Assembly: GCF_001025155.1 (NCBI RefSeq)
Contig: NZ_AP012322.1
Location: forward strand, 434,001-498,000
Length of the DNA: 64,000 bases
Origin: Bifidobacterium angulatum DSM 20098 = JCM 7096
GTDB taxonomy: Bacteria; Actinomycetota; Actinomycetes; Actinomycetales; Bifidobacteriaceae
Direction of reading: 5' to 3'
The notes beneath the pieces were generated by a model. That model was not told where the DNA came from. It worked only from the letters and a program-made list of their open reading frames with translations, and made no database searches. This document shows, piece by piece, positions 16,709 to 25,183 of this stretch (its first letter is position 1; every line of letters starts with the position of its first letter). The translations under genes and the position numbers were made by a program.

Positions 16709-19474
16709 TCACGCCTGCTTTTTCTTCAGCATGATCGCTGCGCCGAGCAGCAGGGCGGCAATGCCGGCGATCACGATGGCCGCAACCGACGCACCGGTGT
16801 TCGCGGTGGAACCCTGCTTGGTCTTGTCGTTGGCCTTGTTGGCGGCGGGCTTCGTGTTCGTGCCCGGGTTCGACGGTTCGACCGGCGCATCCGCTTCGAA
16901 TACGGCCTGGACGGACACGCTGCCATCGGGCATGGCGAAGGCGTTGTCCTCAACGGAGACGCCGCCCTTGAGCACCTTCCACTCCTTGAAGTGGTAGCCC
17001 TGGTCCGCGGTGGCGGTCAGCGTGACCTTGTCGCCCTTGGCCGCGCGTTCGACGTTTGCGGAGGCGGATCCGCCCTCGGTGGCGGAGACGTTCACGGCGT
17101 ACTGCGTATCGCGCACGCGCCACAGCTGGGTGCCGTAGAACGGGTTCGCGGTGCCGACCACCATGTAGTCGTCGGTGTCGCAGAAGATGCGCAGGCCGTG
17201 GTTGAACGGGTCGCCGAAGCCCTCATCGGTGACGGTGCCGACGGTCACGCCTTCGTTCGTGGCGGAACGGTCGGTGATCTCGAACAGGTTGAAGCCGCGC
17301 TTGGACTTGGACAGGTACGGCAGGGACTTGGCGTAGGCCTTGAGATTGGCCTTGCTGGTCAGTTTGACGATTGTCTCGTACAAGCCCTTGAACTTGTCGG
17401 GGATGATGTCGTCAATGCCCTGGAACGCGTCCACGACCTCACCGTAGTTGTTGGCGAAGTCGGCAGAGCCCTTGTCGGCAAGCTGGGAGCCGAGAGCGTC
17501 CAGCTCGTTGTTGATGTCGAAGAGCTGCGAAGCCTCGTCGGAGGAAGCGGATGCCGCCAGGCTGCCCGGCACGATGCTGCCGTCCTTGATGCCGTCGACC
17601 AGTTCCTTGGTCTGAGCGGCGGTCAGGCTGATCGGCTTGGCGTCGGTGACCGACTTGGCGTCGGCGGTCTGCGGCTGGGCGGCGGAGGCGTCCTTGCCGG
17701 CCTCGGTGCGAGCCCATTCGACCAGTGCCTCGGGATCGTCGGTGGACGGCATGGCCTGGGCGGATACCGTGGCGTTCCGGTCGGCGCTCTGCGCAGTGAT
17801 GGCGGAGGCCGGATCGGTCGACCCGGTGCCCCACAGCAGGCGCAGGAACACGCGCAGGTAGTGCACGGTGTTGTTCCAGTCCTTCTCGCTCATGTTGAGG
17901 ATGTCGCCGTTGGTGAACTGGGCGATCGGCTCCAGCAGGGTGGTGGTGTTCATGGTGGACAGGTACATCTTGCCCTCATGGACGGTGGTCTGCCAGGTGT
18001 ACTGGTTCATGTGGTTGTCGTAGCCGCTGCCCAGTCCGGTGGAGCCGCCCTTCGGGAAGGTGCTGTTGGCGTCGCCCACCAGCATTTCGACGTTCTCGTT
18101 CTTGTCCATGCGGTACAGGTTGACGGACTGTTCGAGGTTGGTGGCCTGGGTCACGAAGTTGCTCTTGGTGACGAAGCCCTGCAGCGCGCTGGACACGTCG
18201 TTGTAGTCGCCGATGTACAGGTGGTTGCCGTAGACCTGCAGGGTGCAGGCGCCGGCGCTTACACGGCTCTTGTCGAGACCGTAGTAGTATTTAGCGCCCT
18301 TGGCGGTGTCGCCCACGAGCGGGCGCCAGGTCCAATCGGCCTTGTTCGTGGTATCGCCCTTGTTCTCGCCCACATAGATGGCGAAGGAACGCATGGTGCC
18401 GGTCTTCTCGTTCAGGGTGCTGGTGTCGCCGGTGCAGACCACCACGTACAGCTTGCCGTTGAACTCCTGCACCTGGTAGATGCCGCCGCCGCCATTGACG
18501 TCCTGGCGGTGAATGGCGGGCAGGTTGTCGAAGCTCGCCATGTCGGCGATCACCTTGTAGGACTTCGGGTTGGACGGGGTCTTGGATGCCACGAGCAGGG
18601 CCTGGCCCTTGCCGTCCGCGGTCGGCTTGAGGTCGCCGGCGATCAGCGTATCGCCGAAGGAGCCGATGGCGCGGGTGGAGGTGAACACGTTGCCCTTGAC
18701 CAGGGAGCGGAAGCCGTTGACGTCGACGCTGTCGTACACCTTGGTGAGTTTGTCGCCGTTGGCCGGATCGACCTCATAGATGCAGGGGAAGCCGTTCTGG
18801 TAGGCCATGGCGGCCTGGATCTCCTGCGGGGTGAGCTCCTTGTTGCTGGTGTCCATGACCATGCCTTCGAAGTACAGCTTGCCGTTCATCGTGAAGGCGC
18901 TGCGGAAGGTCGGGATCACGCCGCGGCCGCCGTCGATGCCGGCACTCTTGGACATGAGGATCTTGGTCTCGCCGGTCTTCACGTTGAACTTGAACAGCAT
19001 GCCGCCGGCGCTCTTGCCGTCGGGCTCGCCAAGGTACATGTTGCCCGCATACATGGTCTGGATGAGCGCGGTGGCCTGTTCGGCGGTCATGCCAAGGCTG
19101 GTCATGTCACGGCTCAGAATGGCCTGCACGCCAAGGCCGCCGTACATGGTGCCGATGTACACCCAGTCGCCGTAGGATGCGGCGGCGTAGCTGTAGGACT
19201 GGCCGCGGTCGCCATTGCCGGCGGTGCTCAATCCGGAGGTGTAGGGGGCGATGGTGCCGTTGCCAGTGTAGTCGACTACGCCGTCGGCTTGGCTCAGGCC
19301 CTGATCGGCATGGCTGACCTTTTCGAAGGTCATACCGTTGCTGTTCTGGGAATTGTAGGTGTATTGGGGCGTCAGGTTGGTGGAGTCGTCGGCCATGGCG
19401 GTGGCCGGGATTCCGGCAAGAGCCGTTGCACAGGCGACGATTGCGCCAAGGCATACGATTGCCCTGTTTCTCAT
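16709..19474 (-). CDS. Large exported, wall-anchored surface protein with InlB-like repeat
   Basis: A 921-residue secreted protein of unknown function. Residues 1-28 form a signal peptide ending near ATAMA. Residues about 60-520 have repeated short aromatic/Gly strands (DWVYIGTMYGG, GKLYFEGMV, GKLYVVVCTGD, NHLYIGDYNDV, GKMYLSTMN), suggesting a beta-propeller. About 560-700 is Ala/Ser/Asp-rich and helical, inserted before another YMVVGTANPFYGTQLW strand. A Listeria-Bacteroides (InlB B-repeat/Flg_new-like) module, YHFKEWKVLKG, is at about 795-860. A Pro/Asn/Lys linker leads to STANTGAS, a sortase-like motif, then a hydrophobic helix and KKKQA. Single-gene unit with AGGAG before ATG. Confidence 0.75.
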   Translation of the reverse strand: MRNRAIVCLGAIVACATALAGIPATAMADDSTNLTPQYTYNSQNSNGMTFEKVSHADQGLSQADGVVDYTGNGTIAPYTSGLSTAGNGDRGQSYSYAAASYGDWVYIGTMYGGLGVQAILSRDMTSLGMTAEQATALIQTMYAGNMYLGEPDGKSAGGMLFKFNVKTGETKILMSKSAGIDGGRGVIPTFRSAFTMNGKLYFEGMVMDTSNKELTPQEIQAAMAYQNGFPCIYEVDPANGDKLTKVYDSVDVNGFRSLVKGNVFTSTRAIGSFGDTLIAGDLKPTADGKGQALLVASKTPSNPKSYKVIADMASFDNLPAIHRQDVNGGGGIYQVQEFNGKLYVVVCTGDTSTLNEKTGTMRSFAIYVGENKGDTTNKADWTWRPLVGDTAKGAKYYYGLDKSRVSAGACTLQVYGNHLYIGDYNDVSSALQGFVTKSNFVTQATNLEQSVNLYRMDKNENVEMLVGDANSTFPKGGSTGLGSGYDNHMNQYTWQTTVHEGKMYLSTMNTTTLLEPIAQFTNGDILNMSEKDWNNTVHYLRVFLRLLWGTGSTDPASAITAQSADRNATVSAQAMPSTDDPEALVEWARTEAGKDASAAQPQTADAKSVTDAKPISLTAAQTKELVDGIKDGSIVPGSLAASASSDEASQLFDINNELDALGSQLADKGSADFANNYGEVVDAFQGIDDIIPDKFKGLYETIVKLTSKANLKAYAKSLPYLSKSKRGFNLFEITDRSATNEGVTVGTVTDEGFGDPFNHGLRIFCDTDDYMVVGTANPFYGTQLWRVRDTQYAVNVSATEGGSASANVERAAKGDKVTLTATADQGYHFKEWKVLKGGVSVEDNAFAMPDGSVSVQAVFEADAPVEPSNPGTNTKPAANKANDKTKQGSTANTGASVAAIVIAGIAALLLGAAIMLKKKQA

Positions 19475-19484
19475 CTCTTTCTCC

Positions 19485-19518
19485 TGTCTTCGCGCGACAT
19501 GTGTCTTCGCGCGACATG
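19485..19518 (-). repeat. Perfect 17-bp tandem repeat upstream of the surface-protein gene
   Basis: TGTCTTCGCGCGACATG occurs twice head to tail (19485-19501, 19502-19518). Each unit has TGTC...GACA dyad ends. The pair lies immediately 5' of the AGGAG ribosome site of the surface-protein gene, inside its untranslated leader or promoter-proximal region. Confidence 0.75.
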
Positions 19519-20035
19519 GAACTTCAATAACGGAGGCACGGGTATTCCAGTCGTGAATTGTGGAAAGCCGAATGATATGAAGAGCTTTCTTCCTCCATGC
19601 AACAGGGTATCGGCGATTACTGACAAGCCGTCATAGCGAAAGTCTCGTTAAAAACAACAAAAATGACATGGAACACCGGCGATTCTGTTGCCATTTCGGT
19701 GTGGCGATACGGGTTCGAATAGGTGGAAAGCGTATTGCAGTGTAAGGCGGAAGCCCTGATAAAAGGGAGGCGTGCGATATGCTATACCAAGGTTGGGTTC
19801 CTATTAACAACAGGTTAGATAACGATATGACTGCGAAGAGGCGCATACTCGCGTTCGAATCATCGGTGAAATGGCTGTGGCGAGACATGCTGTATGGGTA
19901 TATCGTCCATTGAACTGATTAATGGGATAGCGCATTATTTATAAACTTATAAATAACGATTTGCTGGCGTATTGCCATGACGATCCCGCTATGGGCGATG
20001 GCAATATTCCGTGGGTGGGATATACTTCCTCTGTT
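19519..20035. promoter_or_regulatory. Intergenic region before tRNA-Ile, with palindromes and a -10 box
   Basis: No gene is supported in this 517-base stretch. A perfect AT-rich inverted repeat, TTATTTATAA at 19935-19944 and TTATAAATAA at 19947-19956, is present. A second pair, ATTGCCAT at 19971-19978 and ATGGCAAT at 19998-20005, follows. TATACT (20021-20026) is a good -10 box for the tRNA, whose first base is at 20036. A matching -35 is weak. Confidence 0.5.
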
Positions 20036-20109
20036 GCCCTCGTAGCTCAGTCGGTTAGAGCAGCACCCTTATAAGGTGTTTGTCCTGGGTTCAAGTCCCA
20101 GCGAGGGCA
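20036..20109 (+). tRNA. tRNA-Ile, anticodon UAU
   Basis: A full cloverleaf of 74 bases. The acceptor GCCCTCG pairs with CGAGGGC and the D-arm is GCTC/GAGC. The anticodon stem GCACC/GGTGT encloses CTTATAA, and the T-arm CTGGG/CCCAG encloses TTCAAGT. The discriminator is A and CCA is not encoded. Loop positions 34-36 read TAT, so the tRNA decodes AUA directly. Most bacteria instead use tRNA-Ile(CAU) modified to lysidine by TilS. Confidence 0.93.
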
Positions 20110-20114
20110 CGCAT

Positions 20115-20143
20115 AAGACCCACTGGTTCCAGTGGGTCTTTTT
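20115..20143 (+). terminator. tRNA-Ile terminator
   Basis: AAGACCCACTGG (20115-20126) and CCAGTGGGTCTT (20129-20140) form a perfect 12-bp arm pair around a two-base centre (in practice a four-base loop), followed by TTTTT. It starts six bases after the tRNA. Confidence 0.9.
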
Positions 20144-20453
20144 GTATATTCAACACCTTGCCGTCATGTGGCTTGCCGGCGTGCTTGTGTGCGGTCCGGT
20201 AGACAGGTTGAACGTCAGGTCGGCGATTGGCGCAAGCTTCAGATCGGCGAACGCCCTCATCAGCGAAGACTCCACCATGCTCTCCAACGTTGCGGTGCTG
20301 CGCTCGCTGCCATAGCGGATCATCGGCACTCCGGCGGTCAGCGCCTCCGCCGCCGCCGGTGTCCCAGCCTTCGCCTACACTTTCGAAGGTTCCGGTTCAC
20401 GCCCGCCAACGGGGCGAGGCGACCCGGGTCACCTGAATTCCCTAGGAGACACT
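20144..20453. other. Region between tRNA-Ile and rpmE, with an unrecognised minus-strand open frame
   Basis: On the minus strand, about 20390 to 20155 reads without stops, including [20 protein letters not shown] and MRAFADLKLAPIADLTFNLS. It looks like coding composition, but I recognise no family and there is no convincing start. It may be the remnant of a gene. The rpmE ribosome site (CTAGGAGAC) ends the region. Confidence 0.3.
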
Positions 20454-20666
20454 ATGAAGCAGGGTATCCATCCCGATTACCATGCCGTCGAAGTCCTGTG
20501 CTCGTGCGGCAACACCTTCGTCACCCGTTCCACCGCCAAGGGCGACCACATGACGGTCGACGTGTGCGCGAAGTGCCACCCCTTCTACACCGGCAAGCAG
20601 AAGATTCTCGATACCGGTGGCCGCGTTGCTCGTTTCGAGAAGCGCTACGGCAAGAAGAGCAAGTAG
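20454..20666 (+). CDS. rpmE: 50S ribosomal protein L31
   Basis: A 70-residue large-subunit protein of the zinc-containing type: CSCG at about 15-18 and [13 protein letters not shown] at about 36-48 supply the Cys ligands. Length and the conserved HPFYTG segment are typical. ATG 20454 follows TAGGAGAC. A strong terminator follows, so it is separated from prfA, the next gene in a conserved actinobacterial order (rpmE-prfA-prmC). Confidence 0.97.
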   Translation: MKQGIHPDYHAVEVLCSCGNTFVTRSTAKGDHMTVDVCAKCHPFYTGKQKILDTGGRVARFEKRYGKKSK

Positions 20667-20673
20667 CTTATCG

Positions 20674-20741
20674 AACGCCAGCCCGTTCCCGGTCCGTCCG
20701 CATGCATATGCGGCGACGGCCGAGCAGGGCTGGCGTTTTTG
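20674..20741 (+). terminator. rpmE terminator
   Basis: AACGCCAGCCC (20674-20684) pairs with GGGCTGGCGTT (20727-20737), followed by TTT. The long loop holds its own palindrome, CCGCATGCATATGCGG. Good intrinsic terminator directly after rpmE. Confidence 0.85.
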
Positions 20742-20824
20742 TATGCTCAGACCCGTTGCGGTCGCGGCAAGTCGCAGTATGTCGCAGCATGCATACCGAA
20801 TCAACATAATCATCAAGGAAGCAC

Positions 20825-21913
20825 ATGGCAGACGAACAGTTCCCCGCGGCACAGGCTGCGCTGAAGGAATATCAATCGCTTGAAGAACAGATGGCCAGCC
20901 CCGAAGTGGTGACCGATCCGAACAAGATGCGCAAGCTCGGCCGTCGTCATGCCGAGCTCGGTAGCATCGTCACCGCATACAAGGCGTATCTTGCCGTGAA
21001 GAACGATCTTGAAGCGGCTCGTGAAATGGCGTCCGAGGATCCGGATTTCGCAGCCGAGGCCAAGAGGCTTGAAAGCGAACTGCCCGACGTGGAGGAGAAG
21101 CTGCGTACAGCGCTTATTCCACGCGATCCGGACGATGCGCGCGATACGATTATGGAGATCAAAGCCGGTACCGGCGGCGAAGAGGCCGCGTTGTTCGCAG
21201 GCGATCTGCTGCGCATGTACACCCGATATGCCGAAAAACGCGGCTGGACCGTCAGCGTGCAGTCCGAGAACACCACCGAGCTTGGCGGTGTCAAGGATGT
21301 GCAGGTCGCCATTCGCGCCAAGGGGACCCCGGCTCCGGAAGATGGCGTGTGGGCGTCGTTGAAATACGAAGGCGGCGTGCATCGCGTGCAGCGTGTCCCC
21401 GTCACCGAATCCCAGGGGCGCATCCAGACTTCCGCAGCGGGCGTCATCGTGTTCCCCGAAGCCGACGATGACAACGACGAGATCGACATCGATCCCAAGG
21501 ACCTGAAGATCGATATCTTCATGAGCTCCGGCCCGGGCGGCCAGTCCGTGAACACCACGTATTCGGCTGTACGCATGACGCATATCCCGACCGGCATCGT
21601 GGTGAGCATGCAGGATGAAAAATCCCAGATCCAGAACCGTGCCGCCGCATTGCGTGTGCTCAAGTCCAGGCTGCTGGCCATGAAGCACGAGCAGGAAGCC
21701 GCAGAGGCCGCCGATATGCGTCATTCGCAGGTGCGTTCCCTCGACCGTTCCGAACGAATCCGCACCTATAACTTCCCGGAGAACCGCATCGTCGACCATC
21801 GCACGAACTACAAGGCCTACAACCTGGACGCGGTGCTCGACGGCGACCTGCAGGCCGTAATCGATTCCGACATCCAAGCAGACGAGGCCGATCGGCTGGC
21901 GCACCAGCAGTAA
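20825..21913 (+). CDS. prfA: Peptide chain release factor 1
   Basis: A 362-residue class I release factor, ending translation at UAA and UAG. The GGQ peptidyl-tRNA hydrolysis motif is in [17 protein letters not shown] at about 236-252. The codon-recognition element PVT (in [10 protein letters not shown]) is near 193-195, as expected for RF1 rather than RF2. ATG 20825 is preceded by AAGGAAGC. prmC, whose product methylates the GGQ glutamine, follows about 100 bases later, a classic pairing. Confidence 0.96.
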   Translation: MADEQFPAAQAALKEYQSLEEQMASPEVVTDPNKMRKLGRRHAELGSIVTAYKAYLAVKNDLEAAREMASEDPDFAAEAKRLESELPDVEEKLRTALIPRDPDDARDTIMEIKAGTGGEEAALFAGDLLRMYTRYAEKRGWTVSVQSENTTELGGVKDVQVAIRAKGTPAPEDGVWASLKYEGGVHRVQRVPVTESQGRIQTSAAGVIVFPEADDDNDEIDIDPKDLKIDIFMSSGPGGQSVNTTYSAVRMTHIPTGIVVSMQDEKSQIQNRAAALRVLKSRLLAMKHEQEAAEAADMRHSQVRSLDRSERIRTYNFPENRIVDHRTNYKAYNLDAVLDGDLQAVIDSDIQADEADRLAHQQ

Positions 21914-22013
21914 GCATATGGCCGTCTCCGACCCCTAAATGGGCGGAGGCGGCCGTTTCGTCGTACAGAACAGCAAACATATCAACGTAGGGGAAAAGGA
22001 GCAGAGCGCAATA

Positions 22014-22895
22014 ATGGACGAAACCATCGGCAAGGCAATCGCCACGCTGCGCGAAGCGGGCGTTGACACTCCGGAGCATGACGTGAAACTGCTGCTTGCC
22101 GAAGCGGCGGGATGCGAACTGAGCGATGTGGACAAGGCCATGCTCATGGGCGATCCGATCGATTATGATGCCGAGCGTTTTGGCGCGATGCTTGCCAGAC
22201 GCGCGAACCGCGAACCGTTGCAATATATTGTGGGTCACGCGCCATTTCGCTATCTCGACCTCGAAGTCGGCCCCGGGGTGTTCATTCCCCGTCAGGAAAC
22301 CGAGCTTGTAGCACAGGAGGGCATCGACTGGATCACCCGAAACGGGTTGTACAATCCGCGCGTGGTCGATCTGTGTGCAGGGTCCGGCGCCATCGGCCTG
22401 TCCATTGTCACCGAAGTGCCGGGCAGCCATGTGTGGGGTGTGGAGATCAACCAGCAGGCCGCGGCATGGACGCGCAGGAACATTGCGGCCACCATGCGCC
22501 GTTGGCCGGCACTCGCATCCAATTACGAATTGGAGATCGGCGATGCCACCAATGCGACCACCCTGGCGAAGCTTGACGGCAGCATCGACATGGTCATCAC
22601 CAATCCGCCGTATGTACCGCAGAACAACATACCGGATCAGCCTGAGGTACGGGATCATGATCCGGAACTTGCACTATATGGCGGCAGCGCCGACGGCACG
22701 TTGATTCCCGAGCGTATTATCCGGCGCGCGTCCAGACTGCTCAGGGCGCAGGCCCTGTTCGTCATGGAGCACGATATCTCGCAGGGCGACCGCCTTACCG
22801 CATTCGCGCGGATCAACGGCTTCGAACAGGTGCATGTGCGTAACGATTACACCAATCGCCCGCGGTATCTGGTCGCAGTAAAGTCCGCCATATAG
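22014..22895 (+). CDS. prmC: Release factor glutamine methyltransferase
   Basis: A 293-residue S-adenosylmethionine-dependent methyltransferase acting on the GGQ glutamine of RF1/RF2. Residues 1-80 form the helical substrate-recognition domain. PGVFIPRQETELV at about 85-97 precedes the SAM site VVDLCAGSGAIGLS near 117-130, and the catalytic TNPPYVP motif is near 194-200. ATG 22014 follows AAAAGGAG; the open frame extends 75 bases upstream without a ribosome site. It directly follows prfA and may be co-transcribed. Confidence 0.94.
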   Translation: MDETIGKAIATLREAGVDTPEHDVKLLLAEAAGCELSDVDKAMLMGDPIDYDAERFGAMLARRANREPLQYIVGHAPFRYLDLEVGPGVFIPRQETELVAQEGIDWITRNGLYNPRVVDLCAGSGAIGLSIVTEVPGSHVWGVEINQQAAAWTRRNIAATMRRWPALASNYELEIGDATNATTLAKLDGSIDMVITNPPYVPQNNIPDQPEVRDHDPELALYGGSADGTLIPERIIRRASRLLRAQALFVMEHDISQGDRLTAFARINGFEQVHVRNDYTNRPRYLVAVKSAI

Positions 22896-22982
22896 AAAAT
22901 GTGTCGCAGCCTGCCGAGCATCTGCATATGATGAGTGACTGCATTAGGGTCGAGAAGACCAGTTAGAGAGGAAAAGACGGCA

Positions 22983-24179
22983 ATGAGACGTAAATTTGCC
23001 GGAAGGGTCGCTGCGCTCTGCGTGGCGGCGGCCATGACATTGTCGCTAACGGCATGTTCTGGTGGCAACATGTACGCAACGAGCGAAGACAGTATGAAGC
23101 TGTCGGACAACGACATCATCACGTTGGGGTCCGTCACCACCAATTCCGGTGCCGCCGCGGCATATGGCGAGGCGGAGATCAGCGGTTTCAAGCTAGCTGT
23201 CAGCGAGATCAACGCCGCCGGAGGAATCTTCGGCAAGCAGATCAAACTCAAGTCCATGGATGACAAGGGCGATGTGATCGAGGCATCCAATGCGTTCAAC
23301 CGACTTGCCGGAGAGAAGGATGTCATCGGCATTCTCGGTCCGACCATCTCATCCACCACCGGTGCAGTGGCGCCGTTGGCCGATCAGAATCAGTTGCCGT
23401 CGATCGCTCCGGCTGCGACATCCGATTCCATTGAAACCGGCGGCTACCTGTTCCGCACGTGCTTCAAGGATTCCTATCAGGGCGAGATCGCGGCCAAGTT
23501 CGCAGCCGAGGATCTGAAGGTCAAGAAGGTGGCCGTGCTCTACGGCACCGGTGACCCGTACTCCTCCGGTGTCGGCAAGGCGTTCGTGAACGCGGCCAAG
23601 AAGGCCGGTCTGGAAGTGGTCGCCGAAGAGAACTCCTCCAGCGCCGACGACACCGAATACTCGTCGCAGCTGCAGAAGGTGCAGGCTGCCGGAGCCGAGT
23701 TCCTGTATGCGCCGTACTACTATTCCGCGGCCGGTCCGTATATCATTCCGCAGGCTCGTTCCATCGGCTACAACGGGTACATCATGGGTCCGGACGGCTA
23801 TGACGGATTGCAGATCACCGGAAGCAAGGCGCGGTACAACAAGGTGCTGTACACCACGCACTATTCCCCGGACGACACTTCCAACAAGAAGGTGCAGAAG
23901 TTCATCACCTCGTACAAGAAGGCGAACAACGGCGCAACGCCGAACACGTTCACCGCGTTGGGCTACGATTCCGTCTACATGTTCAAGCAGGCCATCGAGA
24001 AGGCGGGCGCCAACGCCAGTCGTGCGGATATCCGCAAGGCCATCTATGGCATGAGCTTCTCCGGCGTTACCGGCGAGTTCACACTCGACTCGCAGGGCTC
24101 TCCGAAGAAGTCCGTTATCGTGCTCGAAATGAAGAACGGCAAGCCTACCTATCGCAGTACCATCGAGCCTGCCAAGTAA
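22983..24179 (+). CDS. livJ: Branched-chain amino-acid ABC transporter substrate-binding lipoprotein
   Basis: A 398-residue extracellular binding protein with a lipoprotein signal (lipobox LTAC, Cys about 22). It has a Leu/Ile/Val-binding type I periplasmic fold: ITLGSVTTNSGAAAAYGEAE near 42-61, then AVSEINAAGGIFGKQIKL. ATG 22983 follows GAGAGGAAAAG; a longer frame would ruin the signal. It heads a five-gene importer (SBP, two permeases, two ATPases) in the standard liv order. Ligand class is inferred from family; short amides or urea are handled by some relatives. Confidence 0.9.
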   Translation: MRRKFAGRVAALCVAAAMTLSLTACSGGNMYATSEDSMKLSDNDIITLGSVTTNSGAAAAYGEAEISGFKLAVSEINAAGGIFGKQIKLKSMDDKGDVIEASNAFNRLAGEKDVIGILGPTISSTTGAVAPLADQNQLPSIAPAATSDSIETGGYLFRTCFKDSYQGEIAAKFAAEDLKVKKVAVLYGTGDPYSSGVGKAFVNAAKKAGLEVVAEENSSSADDTEYSSQLQKVQAAGAEFLYAPYYYSAAGPYIIPQARSIGYNGYIMGPDGYDGLQITGSKARYNKVLYTTHYSPDDTSNKKVQKFITSYKKANNGATPNTFTALGYDSVYMFKQAIEKAGANASRADIRKAIYGMSFSGVTGEFTLDSQGSPKKSVIVLEMKNGKPTYRSTIEPAK

Positions 24180-24252
24180 CGGCGGATTCGTCGATTCAAT
24201 TCATCCAATCAATTATCAGAAGCAAATCAACCTCTATAAGAAAGGGGGAGTG

Positions 24253-25179
24253 ATGGGCAATCAGATCATTATGTTTATCAGTCAGATCTTCAACGGTCTG
24301 AAAATCGGCAGCGTGTATTCCCTGGTGGCTTTGGGCTACACCATGGTGTACGGCATCATTCGTCTGATCAACTTCGCGCACGGCGACTTCATCATGGTCG
24401 GTGCGTACGTACTCATGCTTACCATTCCGGCAATCATCGCCTGCGGCCTGCCCGCATGGCTTTCCGTCGTCCCGGCGATTCTCGTGTGCGTCGCCGTCGG
24501 CGTGCTCGTGGAGAAGGCGGCCTACAAGCCCGTGCGCGAAAAGGGCAACAATATGACCGCCCTGATCACCGCAATCGCCATGAGCCTGCTGCTCGAAAAC
24601 GGCTCCCAAGCCGTGTTCGGCGCCGACTACCAGACCATTCCGATGATTATCCAGATTCCGTCGCTGACCATCGGCGATCTGAAAATCGACGGTGCGACGA
24701 TCGTGACCGTGTTGCTCGGCGTCATCATCATGATCGCGTTGCAGCTGTTCGTCTCCCACACCAAGCAGGGCAAGGCCATGCGTGCGGTTTCCGAAGATAA
24801 GGAAGCCTCCATCCTCATGGGCATCAACGTGAACTCCACGATCACCCTGACCTTCGCCATCGGTTCCGGCCTGGCCGCGGTCGCTTCGCTGATGTACTGC
24901 ATCTCCTACCCGCAGGTGTCCCCGATGATGGGCGCCATGCTGGGTCTGAAGGCTTTCGTGGCCGCGGTGCTCGGCGGCATCGGATCCATTCCCGGTGCCA
25001 TGGTCGGCGGCTTGGTGATCGGCGTGGTCGAAAGCCTGACGAAGGCCTATATCGGCACCATCACCGGAGGCGTTATCACCTCCGCATTCGCGGATGCGAT
25101 TGTGTTCGGCATTCTCATCATCGTGTTGCTGGTCAAGCCGTCCGGCCTGATGGGCGAACCGGAAAGCGAGAAGGTGTGA
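24253..25179 (+). CDS. livH: Branched-chain amino-acid ABC transporter permease LivH
   Basis: A 308-residue inner-membrane protein with about eight hydrophobic helices. The LivH signature GLKIGSVYSLVALGYTMVYG is at about 15-34, with INFAHGDFIMVGAYV following. ATG 24253 is preceded by AAAGGGGGAG; an in-frame GTG lies directly before it. It forms the channel with LivM, whose gene starts four bases after the stop. Confidence 0.93.
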   Translation: MGNQIIMFISQIFNGLKIGSVYSLVALGYTMVYGIIRLINFAHGDFIMVGAYVLMLTIPAIIACGLPAWLSVVPAILVCVAVGVLVEKAAYKPVREKGNNMTALITAIAMSLLLENGSQAVFGADYQTIPMIIQIPSLTIGDLKIDGATIVTVLLGVIIMIALQLFVSHTKQGKAMRAVSEDKEASILMGINVNSTITLTFAIGSGLAAVASLMYCISYPQVSPMMGAMLGLKAFVAAVLGGIGSIPGAMVGGLVIGVVESLTKAYIGTITGGVITSAFADAIVFGILIIVLLVKPSGLMGEPESEKV

Positions 25180-25183
25180 TCCT

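Noticed and set aside
19631..19888. 85-codon minus-strand frame before tRNA-Ile
   Set aside because: Composition is non-coding, there is no ribosome site and no recognisable domain.
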